A stretch of DNA of 64,000 nucleotides from Gambelia wislizenii. Its lineage: Eukaryota; Chordata; Lepidosauria; Squamata; Crotaphytidae. The first letter of the stretch is position 1; each line of letters begins with the position of its first letter. The position numbers and the translations under genes are program-made. The stretch covers positions 244,566,645 to 244,630,644 of the forward strand of contig JAUMIR010000005.1 of NCBI GenBank assembly GCA_030847615.1. The letters are read 5' to 3'. The notes beneath the pieces were generated by a model. It saw only the letters and a program-made list of their open reading frames with translations, ran no database searches and was not told where the DNA came from. Below, piece by piece: positions 1 to 13,000 of the stretch.

Positions 1-1015
1 CTTGCCTGTCAGGCTGATGTGCCTCATTCTACTGCCTGATCTAACAATGTTTGGTAGACTGGCTGATTTCCCCCACCCCCAAGTTTGCATGTCTTAGCAT
101 CTTTTTCTATTTCAACCAGCACACTGTTAATTTTTATGATGTCAGATTAAATGTACACATCCATATCTGCCTTCAATATACTTTTTAACCTTTTAAAAAC
201 ATTTTTGATGGATAGTTACATCAACCTTGGAAACAAGTGGCATAGTCTACAAATACTTCAGCTGCCTGTTTAGTAGACTTGAGCACCACATGATGACTTA
301 GGCAGTGCCAACTAGCAAACTGCTTTAGTAAAAAGAGACATTACTTTATCCAGATAGTGACTAGCTGTATGAAGTGTGTAACATAGTGTTTAAACATCAA
401 TCATTTAGTGGTTTATGTTGAAATGATTACAACAAATGCTCTGTTGTAAGGTTGTAACAGATTTCTAAGTATGCATACCATAATATATGGATTAGGTTGA
501 GCTTTTTTCTTTACCTTTATAGCTTTGCTTTGAATCACAATAGAACTACCAGAAAACTACGGTACTAAGAATAAGATGGTGGGGATGGAGAACTGGCATT
601 TTGACAGGAGAAAAATGGCAGCCAGAGAACAAGCAGAGAATTGGACTGTACTAAGGAAACTAGGGGAAAAAAAAAAAGGACTCAGAATTATACTGAGAAT
701 AAAAGACTTTCAGTGTTGAAGATTTCACTTCCTCCATGGAAAATAAATGCAAAAAAAAGAAAAAGTGCATTCCATTTACTGTTGTGGTTGAGTCAAACCA
801 TGTTGTATCAGAAATGTTTCCATTTTGATTATAATTTTGAGGTTTTCCTCCTTTTTTGACTTGTAGAAAATGGCTCTTTTTAACACTTAAAGCATAACTC
901 ACATTAACAATACTCTTTAAATACTGAAACCTTTACAGGGTAAAAAAATGCTACTCTATACAATGTATGATCTTTCTCTTCTGAGACTGAACTTGAATTT
1001 CATATCTGTTCATAG
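1..1015 (+). other. WNK1 intron sequence, nothing recognised
   Basis: AT-rich intronic sequence upstream of exon A. Short frames at 641-902 are homopolymer-driven and not coding. No repeat family was recognised. Confidence 0.6.
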
Positions 1016-1099
1016 GGACTACCAGTAGGTTCTGAACTCCCAGCTGGCACTCCATCCAGTGAACAGTTGCCACCCTTTCCAGGACCTACACTAACTCAG
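1016..1099 (+). CDS. WNK1: WNK1 exon A (28 codons, phase 0-0)
   Basis: The exon lies between ...ttcatag and gtgctt. It encodes a proline-rich linker starting GLPVGSELPAGTPSSEQ and ending PGPTLTQ, close to the human WNK1 segment before the SQQPLEDL exon. Both ends are in phase 0, so it joins directly to the exon at 10700. A 9.6-kb intron with DIRS element 1 follows. Confidence 0.93.
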
Positions 1100-4000
1100 G
1101 TGCTTTATGGCTATCTGCTCTCTTTTTTTCCTATTCCAAAGAGCATGCTGAAATTAAACTCTGTTGCATGATAATTCTTCCTTTACTTTCCCCCCATTAT
1201 CTTATTCTTGTACATCTTAGTAAACATGGAATTGTTTCTAATATAGATGCTTATCTTTGGCGATTGCAGTGCTCTAGTGTGAACATCCCCAAAGAAGTAA
1301 ATGATAGCTGTCTAACTGTTTATGTGTACTGGTTTAAAGCTGCTGGGACATGAATTTATTTGGATGTTTGGCACATGATTATTTTTATAAGATAAGTCTG
1401 TTTTCAAAGTGCTTGCTGTGCTCAGTGTGGGGCTGCTCCTGAAGAGTGTGTACAAGCTACAGCTTAGTGCAAGCTGCTTGACTGTTGCCATGTGTGCTCT
1501 TCAGAAACCACAGATCGCTGGTTTTGTACCAACTGAACAGACTTCCAGTTTGCTTTCAAGGTTAATTCATGGTGCTGGCTTGAAGCTAGGACCTCTGAAA
1601 GACTACTTCCTCCCATAGGAGGCTGTATGGAATTTGAGATACTCATTGGAACTCCTGTTGTATCTCCCTCTGAGAAGCTAGTCTGATGAGTACAGGGCTT
1701 TGTCAGAAGGGCACACTGGTTGTGGATCTCCCTCCCAAGGGGAATCAATCTGACTCCATCCCTACTGAGCATTGTTTTGTATGGCTTTTGGTCCTCTGTT
1801 TTCTGTGTGTGCTTGTATGTTCATGACTTTTTTTAACCCCCCTCCAAATTATCTTAATATGTTTTTGAAGAGAGGTGATAAGCAAATACTGTTAATAAAT
1901 ATAATAAATAAAATATTTCCAGTCCATGAGTCCCTTGCACCAGTGAGATTGCCAGCTGTTTGAAAGGACATAAGCATCAATTCAAGGAGGGATGATGAAC
2001 CTGGGAATCCAACTTAAGAGAAAGAGTGTATGTTATACAACTAAGATGAAGGAATCATAGCCATATAATTTTGACACATCTTAGCTTGTACAGATAACTG
2101 CCACTTAAAGGACACAGGGATGAGAGAGGAAAAAAAAGTTTAATAAAACCTTCTACTGAGCTGTGTAATAAAATATTCATGAAGTCTCAAATACATGCAG
2201 GTCAGAAGCAACATACAGGCTTACTCAGTAATTTTAGAACACAAGGCAGGATTATTCTTAAACATCCCCCTTTCTGTTTCTAGTGGTAACCTGCAGACTT
2301 CATATGTAGCAGCTTTATTGATGGTATGACAGCTGATTACATTGCTGTTAAGACTGTGTCATGCCATCATATCCTATCTGATATAGGTGTTAAAGTCTTA
2401 ATACTGCAGGTAATGGTGCAGTTCATTAGTCTTTCAACAGGCATAATTTTCACACAGTCCTGAGACTGGGTGTAATAATTAGTCTAGTGAATGGTTGATA
2501 TCTTTGTATTTTTGCTTTGAGTTGAAAATAGTCATAGCCATTTTTGTAGTATCTCTCTCTCTCTCTCTCTCTCTCTGGCTATCTTCACAAACGAAGATTC
2601 AGGAAGGACTCATCCTGCGCTTTCTGCAAGCGCACTGATGACTAAAAAGGCCAATTTGAGATAAACAAGTCCGGTTGCAGAAAGCACAGCAGAAGGTCTC
2701 CTTGGGTGATGTTTCTGGGTTGTGATTCTTTCGGCGTTGTTGTTTCTCTTCAAGACTTGTTTGGTGTGAGCTCTCAAATAAGGCTGCAGCATTGTGGATA
2801 GTGTGTCTCCATGCCTCCCGATATGAGGACCTTTGTTGGTAATCAATTTGGCCGAGCCTGAGATGTTGTTACAGGGAGTCCTTGTATCGCTTTTTTGGAG
2901 CACCCCTCTTACGCTGACCCGTGGCGAGTTCACCATAGAGTAGTATTTTGGGGAGGCTATGGTCCTCCATCCTAGAAATGTGCTCTGACCAGCGCAGCTG
3001 TGTTCTCAATAACATTGCCTCAATGCTGGTGATCATTGCTTGCTCGAGGACAGCAACATTCATCACATAGTCAGTCCAGTGTATATTTAGGATTGTGCGT
3101 ATACAGCGCTGATGAAAGCGTTTGAGGAGTCATAAGTGTTGGCGATAGGTGACTTTTACTTATGACTATTTTTTCCTGCTTTCTCTACTACTTCTTTATA
3201 GCTCAGTACTAACAGTGCTGCACATGCTGTTCAGAAGTATGAAAATATGTAAGCTCAGAAAAATCTTGTTTTCAAGACAACAAATGATAGGTTTCAGACC
3301 TGCCTGTAACCTTGAAAAATATTTCCAGACTTTGTCCTAGAACAAAAGAAAAGAAAGTAACTTCTTTAAAAAACCCATTAGTCTGATATTCCATAGGTAT
3401 GATATTCCGTGCTTGATGGCAGATTCTTTGTTTCCATTGCAGATAGATCCCAGTGTGGAATACACACTGTCCAATATAATTAGTTCCATATTTTTGCCCT
3501 TCTGTACTTTGGGAGACTTGTATCCTGAAAATGACAAAGTCAGTGAAGGTGCTTCACAGTATATGAAGCAAGTAATGGAATGATCTCGCTGTAATTGGCA
3601 TGTATGTGGGGCCCATGATCTACAGTGTAGCTACATTGATTTCAGCCCACAATGACTCTACAGTACTAAATTGTGTTCTTGAATGCTATGTAAATGGTGA
3701 TATAGAAAATATGGGGAGGTTGGACAAATCCTGCACCACCTCATTGCAGAGTAGCAAGATCTCTTTAACACTTAGTTACCTGAGTGAATGAAGGGTTTGA
3801 TGGTAGAAGTTCTACCGAGTTTCCTATCTAATGTAGCAATGTAATTTTAGAGATTGGTTCCAAGGAACCTGGTTTGTATAACCTGTTGATAATAATGAAA
3901 GAATCTAAGTTAAATTAGAGGCTGCTCAGCTCACTGTTTTGACATGTAGTTTTCAGAATCTGTTTGGATATTTGTCCTTTTACTTGCCAACCTATTCATT

Positions 4001-7000
4001 GACCAGTGTATAGCTGTTGAAACTGGAAATAATCTTTTCCAAAACTTCAGTGTACCTTTAAACAAGGCCTATATCATGAACACTAACTCAACTTCTTTCA
4101 CTTTATACACCAGGGAGCCCTGGTGGCGCAGTGTTTAAATGCCAGTACTGCAGCCGCAACATTCTAAGTTTAATCCCACAGAGCTCCAAGGTTCACTCAG
4201 CCTTCCATCCTTGGTCAGTAAAATGAGTACCCAGCTTGCTGGGGGCAATTAGCTAACACGTAAACCGCTTAGGGAGTGCTTTGGCACTGATAAGCAGTAT
4301 AGAAATAGAAGTGCTATTGCTGATCTTCTTCGTGGTCTCTGTGAATCCACATAGTGGATAACTCCTGTGCCTGCGCAGAACACTCGGAACCTTCTGAAAT
4401 CGCTAGGCAGAATAGTTTTTGATATGTTTTGGAGGTAGCTTCGCCCATCCTAACGGTCCCTTAAAAGGCGCTCCCACCTAATTCCCCTCAGTTCCTTTTC
4501 GTCCGCTGTGTAAGCAGCAGTTAGGAACATCTATTGCTAGTGCTCTTTGATTGCCTCACGGTTGACTCAGACAGTTTAGGACTTTGTTTTTTGGATTTTC
4601 CCTTGGCTCTGGTTATGCTCTTCTCAGATTTTGACTTTGGACTGATTGACTTTGCCTGCTTCGTCCTTTGGATTGTTCTTGGTCTCTGACTTTTGTTTGA
4701 CTTCTTTGGCTAAGATGTTCTGTGACGGAAAATGGCTATGAGATGGGCTGCCTTCAAGCGCAATTTGGTCTGTCAGGCCAAATTACCAGCCTCTGATGGC
4801 CACTCCAGATGTTTGATATGCTTGGGAGAGGCCCATAATGTTGACACCTGTGTTCACTGCCACACCTTTACACCGTAGGCCAGGAAAAAGCGCTCTTCTC
4901 AACTGAAATCCTTATATGAGAAAACTCTGTTACCTTCCTCATCTTCTACTGTGGGAGACCATTTTTCGACTTCCAAGAGGGGCCGTTCTCTATCGGTGAG
5001 TCCGACTTCTAAACATCATCGGGCCCGTGCTCCATCCCATCACCGGTCCGTAGCATTGGATCCAGAGGTGACTGCTGTGTCGCATAAGGAAGCGAAGTCG
5101 TCTGACTCATCTCGGGATAGAGACCACTCGAAATGCTCCGACTCCGGTTGAGACCGTATTTCTCCTCAGCCATCCACTTCTGACCGCGACCACGCTTCAG
5201 TGAAGCCAACTGCTACTGCTTCTTCGAAGGAGAAAAGTAAAAAGAACGGGAAACACGTCTCGACAGAATCATCAGTTTGGCCTTTGTCCAAGGATGTGGC
5301 CGTTGTGACACGCGAGCCCGAAGTGCACCAGCAACCCCTCCGAGAAGGCGGTTTTGGTGTGACAGTCTATGCCGATTATGGCTGCGGCCACTTAATCCAA
5401 GTGTCGGGCTCGATCCCATACTCCACCCCAGGAGGTTTCCCAAACACCCTCTCTAGAGATTGTTCAGGTGCAAGTTGATGACATGTCTGATGAGGAGGCC
5501 GCTCTATCTCAACGTGTTCAGACATCTACTTTAATTGTTTCATGTGATGAGCTCCTGGGGAAGGATGTAGACTTTGGTCATTTGGAGTCAGCAGCACTTG
5601 ATGTGGATATCGAAGACCGCTCTGAGGTGGTGAGGGGTAAACCAGCAACTCTATCACTTTGTCTTTCCGCCTTTGAACGTCAGTATGGCCCTTTCGATAT
5701 CGTCTGCTCTACTTTGGGTCGAGCTCAGGATTTCACCTTTGCCCATTGACTTCATTTTATTGTTCTGGACCAAGACAGATATACTTCACCTCCATGGCCC
5801 TTTCTCCATGCCACAGAACAATCATTGTTGAGGGACCACCTCCATGGCCCTTTCTCCATGCCACAGAACAATCATTGTTGAGGGACTACCACCTTCCTAA
5901 ACCTGACACGAGAGAGGCTGGTAGTCAAGTATCTCTGGCTCAGATGGAACCTCGGCCTCTGCCACCGTTGCCGCTTTCTCCACCGCTCTGGGTGACCCTG
6001 TGACCCTGTCGAACTCTTTCTCCTTCATTGTCCTCGTCGTACTCTTCAGGTTCTTCCCCTCCTTTTCTGCCCAGACTCCCATCAACTCCACCGGATCTTC
6101 TGGATGAAGATTTGTCTTCACCTACAGACGATGTACGATCTTTCACGGAACAAATGGTGAGGATGGGCCATGTCCTGGACTTAAGGGTGCAGGAAAAAGA
6201 GTCTGATCCTGTAGACCCTATCAGAGAATTAAGTCTAAGGCTCCACCCGTCGCCAGCATTCCTATTTTGCCATCGCTTTTTAAGCTCACGCAGGGCTCAT
6301 GGGAGAACCCGTCATTGATACCATCTACATCCAAGCTTATAGATTGCCTGTACCGTGTGGTTGGTGAAGATATCAATTGGCTTTCGGAACATCCTCAACC
6401 AAACTCAGTCATTGTGGAGGCCTCGCAACAAAGGAGGCAATGTCATGCACAGTCGACACTGTCTGATCCAGAGGGATGAAAGATTGATATTATTGGAAAG
6501 AAATTGTACTTGGCAGCTGGGTTAAGTTTTCTTATAGCCAACTATTCAGTGTACATGGGCATGTATCGACAAGTTCTGTGGGAGAGAATGGGCCCTCTAT
6601 TGCAAGACTTACCTGATGAGAGGAAAAGATTAGCAGAGGCCATTCAATCTGAAGCCCAACTGCTAGCAGGGCAGCAAATGAACTTGTCCCGTCACATAGC
6701 CGACTGCAGCTAAAACCATTGCTGGTTCTATAGCTTTACAGAGGCATGCATGGTTACAATCATTGGTACTCGTGCCACAGGCTTCCTCGATGATATAGGA
6801 CATGCCATTCGATCATTCCGGCCTATTTAATACGGCCACAGATGAGAAGTTAGAGTTCACCCAGAAGATGAGGACCACTGCCAGAAAATACGGTATGACA
6901 TTGTCTTCATCTTCTGGGTTCCGTCATAGAGGGTGCTCAGGTTGGCAATCCACCTCTTACGGCCACTCATATAGAAAGAGGGTATATGCCTCAGTCTTCC

Positions 7001-10000
7001 AGGTGTTGTCGATTTCAACAGCCAGCTTCGACCACTCCATCGGTGAGGAGTCAGGCTTCTGCCTCATGTTACTGACCTCTGTCGAAACAGAGATCAAAAG
7101 ACCAGCGCAGATGCCGCTTCTAAGTGTTGACCTCTCCTTGTTTTTTTCTCCTAGACCTCCCTGTTTGGGGACCGCTCCAACGGTCCTTGATAACAACAGG
7201 CCGATGGGTGCTTCGCATCATCCAGTCTGGTTACTGGATTGAGTTCAAGATGCTGCCTCTGACAGGTTGGATCCAAAAGACACCGCCTTCCCCTCCCCTC
7301 CCCTCCTCGAGGAAGTGCAGATGTTACTACAGAAGGGAGCCATGAAAGCTATCGACCCGGATCGGCGTCATCTTTGCTTCTTCTCGAGGTACTTCCTTAT
7401 CACCAAGAGGGAGGGGGGCCTCCGTCCGATTTTCGACCTCCGCATGGTAAATGAATACATAATTCCGAGGAAATTTTGGATAGTCACCTTGTCTTCCATC
7501 CTGCCTCTTCTTCAACAAGGGACTGGTTTGCGTCGATGACCTCAAAGATGCATACTTCCCATGTGGGAATCCATCCAGCCCACAGATGGTTCCTGGCATT
7601 CCAGATCGAGGACAATGCCTTCCAATTCCATGTTCTGCCCTTCCGTCTCTCCATGGCTCTGAGGGTCTTTACAAAATGCATGTCAGTGGTAGCAGCCTTC
7701 CTCTGTCAGTGCGGTGTGGTTGTCTTCCCCTACATCAACGACTGGTTGCTGGTTGCGAACTCCCGGTTTCAACTGTACCAGGATGTACGCCTTACACTGC
7801 ATTTGTTGGACACCCTGGGCCTGATTGTGAACCTGGAGAAACCTCATCTCGAACCCATTCAAGTTATCCAATTCATTGGAGCTCTTTTAGACTCAACTAT
7901 GGCAAGGGCCTATCTTCCGAGGGACTGTTTTGACACCCTGCGGACTTTGATCTCTCGCTGCCTTCGGTCCTGACGGGTCACAGCGCATCTAGTGCAAGTT
8001 CTACTAGGCCATATGGCTGCCACTACAGTACGGTTTCTCCATGCAAACTATTAACAATGCCTTGGGTGATCCACCACTCTCTGAACTGGTGGCTACAGCC
8101 TTCCAATGTCCTCTCGGGTATCCCATTCAAACCTCCACAGCCCGATGTCGAGATCACCACGGATGCATCCCTGCTAGGTTGGGGGACACATTTGAATGGT
8201 TACAAGATTCAAGGCACTTGGGATGTCAAGGAGAGAGAACTCCATATCAACGTTCTCAAATTCATGGCTGTGCAGAAAGTGCTCTGAATCTTCGAAAGCC
8301 TGGTCACAGGGAGAACGGTGATGTTGGTGACAGACAACACCTCAGTGATGTTTTACTTAAAAAAACAGGGTGGAACAAGGTCATCTTCCCTGCTGTCATT
8401 AACTATGCAAATTTTGGGACTGGTGCGTCTCGAGGAATGTACTTCCCTTCTCCATCCATCTGCCAGGGGAGGAAAACACTCTTGCCAACAGACTCAGCCA
8501 TTCAAGTTCCTCTGTCCACGAGTGGGGTACCCCCGACGTGGACCTGTTTGCAAGTCCCAACAACAAGCAGTGTCGCCAGTATTGTGCAGTTTTGAGCTCA
8601 AGGGGCGATGCCTTCCTGTTTCATTGGAGCAGTCCTCTCCTGTACCTGTTCGCAATGTTCCCGCTTTTGACTCGGGTTGTATCCAAGCTTCATCAAGACC
8701 GATCGAGCACAATCCTGGTGACACCGTGGTGGATTCATCAGCCATGGTTCGCCCCTCTCCTCCGGTTAGCACATCACCATTTCATCCATCTGCTGTACCG
8801 ACCGGACCTACTGACTGTCCAAGATGGCATGGTCAGACACTGGGACCTAGAGACACTGAGGTTAACCGCGCGGAGGATTCAACACTGATCCAACCTTCGG
8901 TACTGACAGGCTGGCCACCTGATGTGTTGCCAGAGGACATCCAGGCCGTGGTTGATGCTTCCCTCCACCCGCGTCAGTCCTATTCTTACAAGTGGAAATG
9001 ATTCAATGACTTTCTCACTTCTAATAACCCCACTGTTGAGTCTGCCACTACTGTTTTGGTGCTCCAGTTCCTCTTTCATCTTTCGGGTGCGGGGTTTTCC
9101 ATTTCATCCCTGAAGGGATATCTTGCAGCTATCTCTGTTGAGCTACAATCTCGGGGTTGGCCCTTCCTGTTTCGTGATCCAGTCCTTAAGAAGTTCTTGA
9201 AGGGCTACATCAATCTGCATCCTCCTGTGGTCGAACCCACTCCAGCCTGGAGCCTTGAATTGGTTCTCTCTCAGCTTTCTTGATGGCCCTTCAAGCCCAT
9301 GGCCACTACTGACTTGCAACTGCTCTCATGGAAAATGGCCTTTCTTGTCGCCATCACTTCTGCTCGGCGAGCAGGAGAGCTTTGTGCTCTGCATTTCAAT
9401 ACTCCCTACCTGATGTTTCATAAGCATAAGGTGGTCCTGAAGCTGGACTTGTCGTTCCTTCTGAAGGTGGTTTCAAGCTTCCACCTCAACCAGCCTGCCT
9501 GCCGTGCTACCAGTTCTAATGCAGGATCCAAAAGATGACTTCGAGCACGCTAAACTCCCTTGACATCCAGAGGGCGCTTGTGTTTTACACCCAGTGAACC
9601 GCTGCACTTTGAAAGGCTCCACATTTGTTCTTGGCTTATGCAAAATCCAAGCAAGGTGTCCCGATCTTGCCTCAGCACCTGTCAAAATGGGTAATTTCTA
9701 CAATCATGATGTGCTATGAGTTGGCTCATAGGCCTCTATCAACATGAATCCAGAGTCATTCCACCAGAGCGGTTTCAACTTCAGCTGCCTTCCTCTTTGG
9801 CATTCCTTTAGAGGACATTTGTCGAGCAGCTACTTGGTCCAAACCTGTGACATTCATTTCTCACTACAGACTTGACACCCTCTCTCGTAGTGAAGCTGCT
9901 TTTGGAAGGGCTGTGCTTTTGTCCTCCCTTCAGTGACTGAATCTGGTAGTTTGACGTTACTATTAATAAATCTGTTTAGTTTTGTGGACTATATCTGTCC

Positions 10001-13000
10001 TCGTTTTGCTTGTATGCATGATATACCCATCTCCTGTTTGTGAAGCTTGCTAGTCTACCCACTGTGTGGATTCACAGAGACCACGAAGAAGATGGTCAGA
10101 TTGCTTACCTGTAACCATAGATCTTTGAGTGGTCTTCTGTGAATTCACACAGACCCACCCATCCTTCCCCTCTATGTCCTGCTGTTGCATACATTCTTAA
10201 TATTCCTGATGCTGCTAACTGTGGCGTCCTTTATGGAACTGAGGGGAATTGGGCGGGAGCGCCTTTAAAAGGACTGTTAGGATGGGCGGAGCTACTGCCA
10301 AAATGTATCAAAAACTATTCTGCCTAGTGATTCCAGAAGGTTCTGAGTGCTCTGCACAGGTGCAGGAGTAACCCACTGTGTGAATTCACAGAAGATCACT
10401 CAAAGATCTATTGTTACAGGTAAGCATCCTGACCTTGCTATTGCTAAATAGGAAGTTAGCTATAAAAGTTCATATCACAACATGCATGAGGGGCAACATA
10501 CATAATTTTTCTAAAAGTGGCTTTGTGTGTACGTGTGTGTATTTGTGGCTCTTCTGATGTTGGACAACAGCTTACATCAGATCTGGCAAGCGTAGTTAAT
10601 AAGGGATGATGGGACTGCATTCAACAACATCTGGAGAACAGCAATTTGACCATCTCGTTTTTAAAAGCTAACAGCTATAATTGTACCCTTTTGTTTCAGT
10701 CCCAGCAACCTCTGGAAGACCTGGATGCTCAGTTAAGGAGAGCCCTGAGTCCAGAGACAGTACCAACAACATCAACTGCTGCCTGTGTAAGTATTTGCTG
10801 TTCATGAGCCCCAGCTTCTTGTGGGCTGGTAACAGTTCTCATGACAGGAGACCAAGGTAGATTTACAGTATTCAGAATTTACATGTTTTCCCCCTGGAGG
10901 CTGGGAGGGGACAGAAGACAGATAGACCTGTTGGTTCCACTCTGAAACATGAGGTTGAATCACAGAAGATGGATTCTTTGTTTAGAGATAGGGAGATATT
11001 TCACTTGTAATAGTCATGATGAGTGGGGACTCAACCCACATAATGGAACATGTGGTTAGGACTTAAATGCCACTGGCTTATTGCTTTTCTTTATAGTGTT
11101 CTGTAATATTTTAAATATGGTTGTAAACTGACAAGAATGTATTTCAGTGGAAGGGCAGGGCATAATACAGAAATCATATATCAGACCTAAAGGCTCCAAG
11201 TACACATGAAAAAATCTCTATACTCTCTCCTAACCTGTAGATTCAAAGCTTGAATCATGCTGTTTGTAAACACGCTAAGCTCTTTAGCCTTTAGGTACAT
11301 ATACATATATATGTTTTGAAGCTTCAGTAGATGTTCTGCAAATCTGAGAGATTGTGTGAACTTAATAACTTAAAGTTAAATGGCTGTTCTCGGCGTTTTT
11401 TCCTGATGTGTTGTACAAATAAAATGGATGTTTTACAAAAATCATACAAACTTGTTATAAGTTTAGTCATAGTCTGAGTTATGGAATATTATAGAAGACT
11501 AAGAAAACAGAATTATTTTGTGCACTTAGGCCCACAGCTATTAGAAGCATAATTGTATTGGATTTTGTATTCCACCCTAAATAGAATTCAGTGTGATATA
11601 CTTGAATGGTGCTGCCACCCAGCCGCAAGTCTGAGATAAGGCAGAAAGCTATATCTGACAAGATGATCAGGGAATAAAGTCTTGGTATAATTCTTAATAT
11701 TTCCATTGTTTATAGAGTAGGTAATCAAGGGCCAGTATGCTCCTTGCTGCCCTCCCCCGCCGTCACACTCTTCGCCATCCTCCCCTCCCCCACTGTGCTC
11801 CTCCCCACCCATCCCTGCTGCCCTCCCACCCATCCCTGCTGCCCTCCCACCTCGCCACCCTTGCCCCGCTGCCCCTCGCTGCCACCCCCCATGCACACAT
11901 ACCATGCCACATTCCCCCCATACCACTCACACCTTTTCCACGTTTAAACTCCATGTTTAGAAAACACTTAAAAGTCTTCATGTTCCCACTCCCAGTGTGC
12001 TGATTGGCTGCCCAACCAAGCTTTGATTGGTTGGTTAGTTTCCTAATCAGCCAGTCAGCACACTGGAAACGGCAACATACACAAGAGAATTATATATATA
12101 GAGATGTTTAAACCCCTAGTTCCATGCCTTGGTCCTTCCCTTTCCTTGGCCAAGTTAGGTCTCTTTTCCTGTCTCTCAGTCTTTGCTGTACCTTATTTTT
12201 GCCTCCTGTCCTTCCTCCTCCTCTTTTCTTCAGCTCCTTTTTCTTTTACAGTCTCCTTTTTTTAAAAAAAGACCCTTTCCTCTATTTTCTTCTGACTCTC
12301 CTCCTTTCCCTCTCTTCCCCATTCTCCTCTGACTTGAAAAGGGGAAACATATGGGGAAGGCTCCCCAAACCCCCTATTTCTAAGAGGCAGAAGTCCATAT
12401 GGAGGCATGTACATATAGATCCATCAGGTTGAAGCACTGGAATGCTGACTTTTTCCTGCAGGCTAGACCTAGGTACTGTCTCCTTACTTGAGAGAAAGGA
12501 CAAAAAGGAGGTGGTGCTTTCAGTGTGAAAGAGAGAGGACAGGTTGCAAGCCAAGTGTATCTCCCCCACCCCCCACCTTTGCCCCATTCATTCCTTTTCT
12601 AGGCCCAGACACTCTCAGAACTTCAAACCTGCATGGACCAAATCTCGCTTTCACTCTAGGCTCCAAGGAGTCCAGCCCTGTCCCCCTGGACAAAATGTAT
12701 CCCTCCACAAGCCCAGCATGGCAAACTTCTGACCATCAGTCTTTGCCAGTAGGAGGAAGACTAACCTACTCCCTTACCGATGGTCCACGACAAATCACTA
12801 GGTTCTTCACACTGTGTGCCATGGCTGTGCTTTGGAGTTCACACATATGCCCTATCACAGGCTTCTACCTTCTCCAATTTCCAAATTTTTCCAGGAGAGC
12901 CAAGCCACTCTCAAGGCCATCAAACATCTCCATTTAGGAGCAGTAGACCATTACCATATGCAGAATGCATTCTGGGAGTCTACTTTCTCTTCTTCCTGGT

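Larger units (their letters stand above)
4325..10434 (+). mobile_element. DIRS-type retrotransposon, element 1 (full-length, decayed)
   Basis: This 6.1-kb element has the DIRS layout. A left terminal repeat (4325-4495) is followed by gag, reverse transcriptase, RNase H, a post-RNase H domain and a tyrosine recombinase. Then come an internal complementary region (10057-10160) and an inverted right terminal repeat (10235-10434). All genes read on + and carry many stops and frameshifts. DIRS elements replicate through a circular DNA that the recombinase integrates, so there is no classical target-site duplication and none is seen. It sits inside a tRNA-SINE whose tail appears on both sides, in a WNK1 intron and in WNK1 sense orientation. 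Confidence 0.9.
10787..12339 (+). other. WNK1 intron after exon B, mostly plain
   Basis: Apart from the C-rich minisatellite and the small inverted repeat, this stretch is unannotated AT-rich intron. A pyrimidine-rich block (12170-12330) gives false long frames. Confidence 0.55.

Noticed and set aside
4113..4322. A functional tRNA gene
   Set aside because: The A and B boxes are decayed and the body is that of a SINE; no cloverleaf can be formed.
10057..10434. CRISPR-like or tRNA-like repeat array
   Set aside because: The repeated and inverted segments are explained by the DIRS ITR and ICR; the host is a vertebrate.
11588..11981. Gly/Trp-rich and Pro-rich frames of up to 112 codons
   Set aside because: They are low-complexity products of the C-rich minisatellite, open on both strands, with no similarity.
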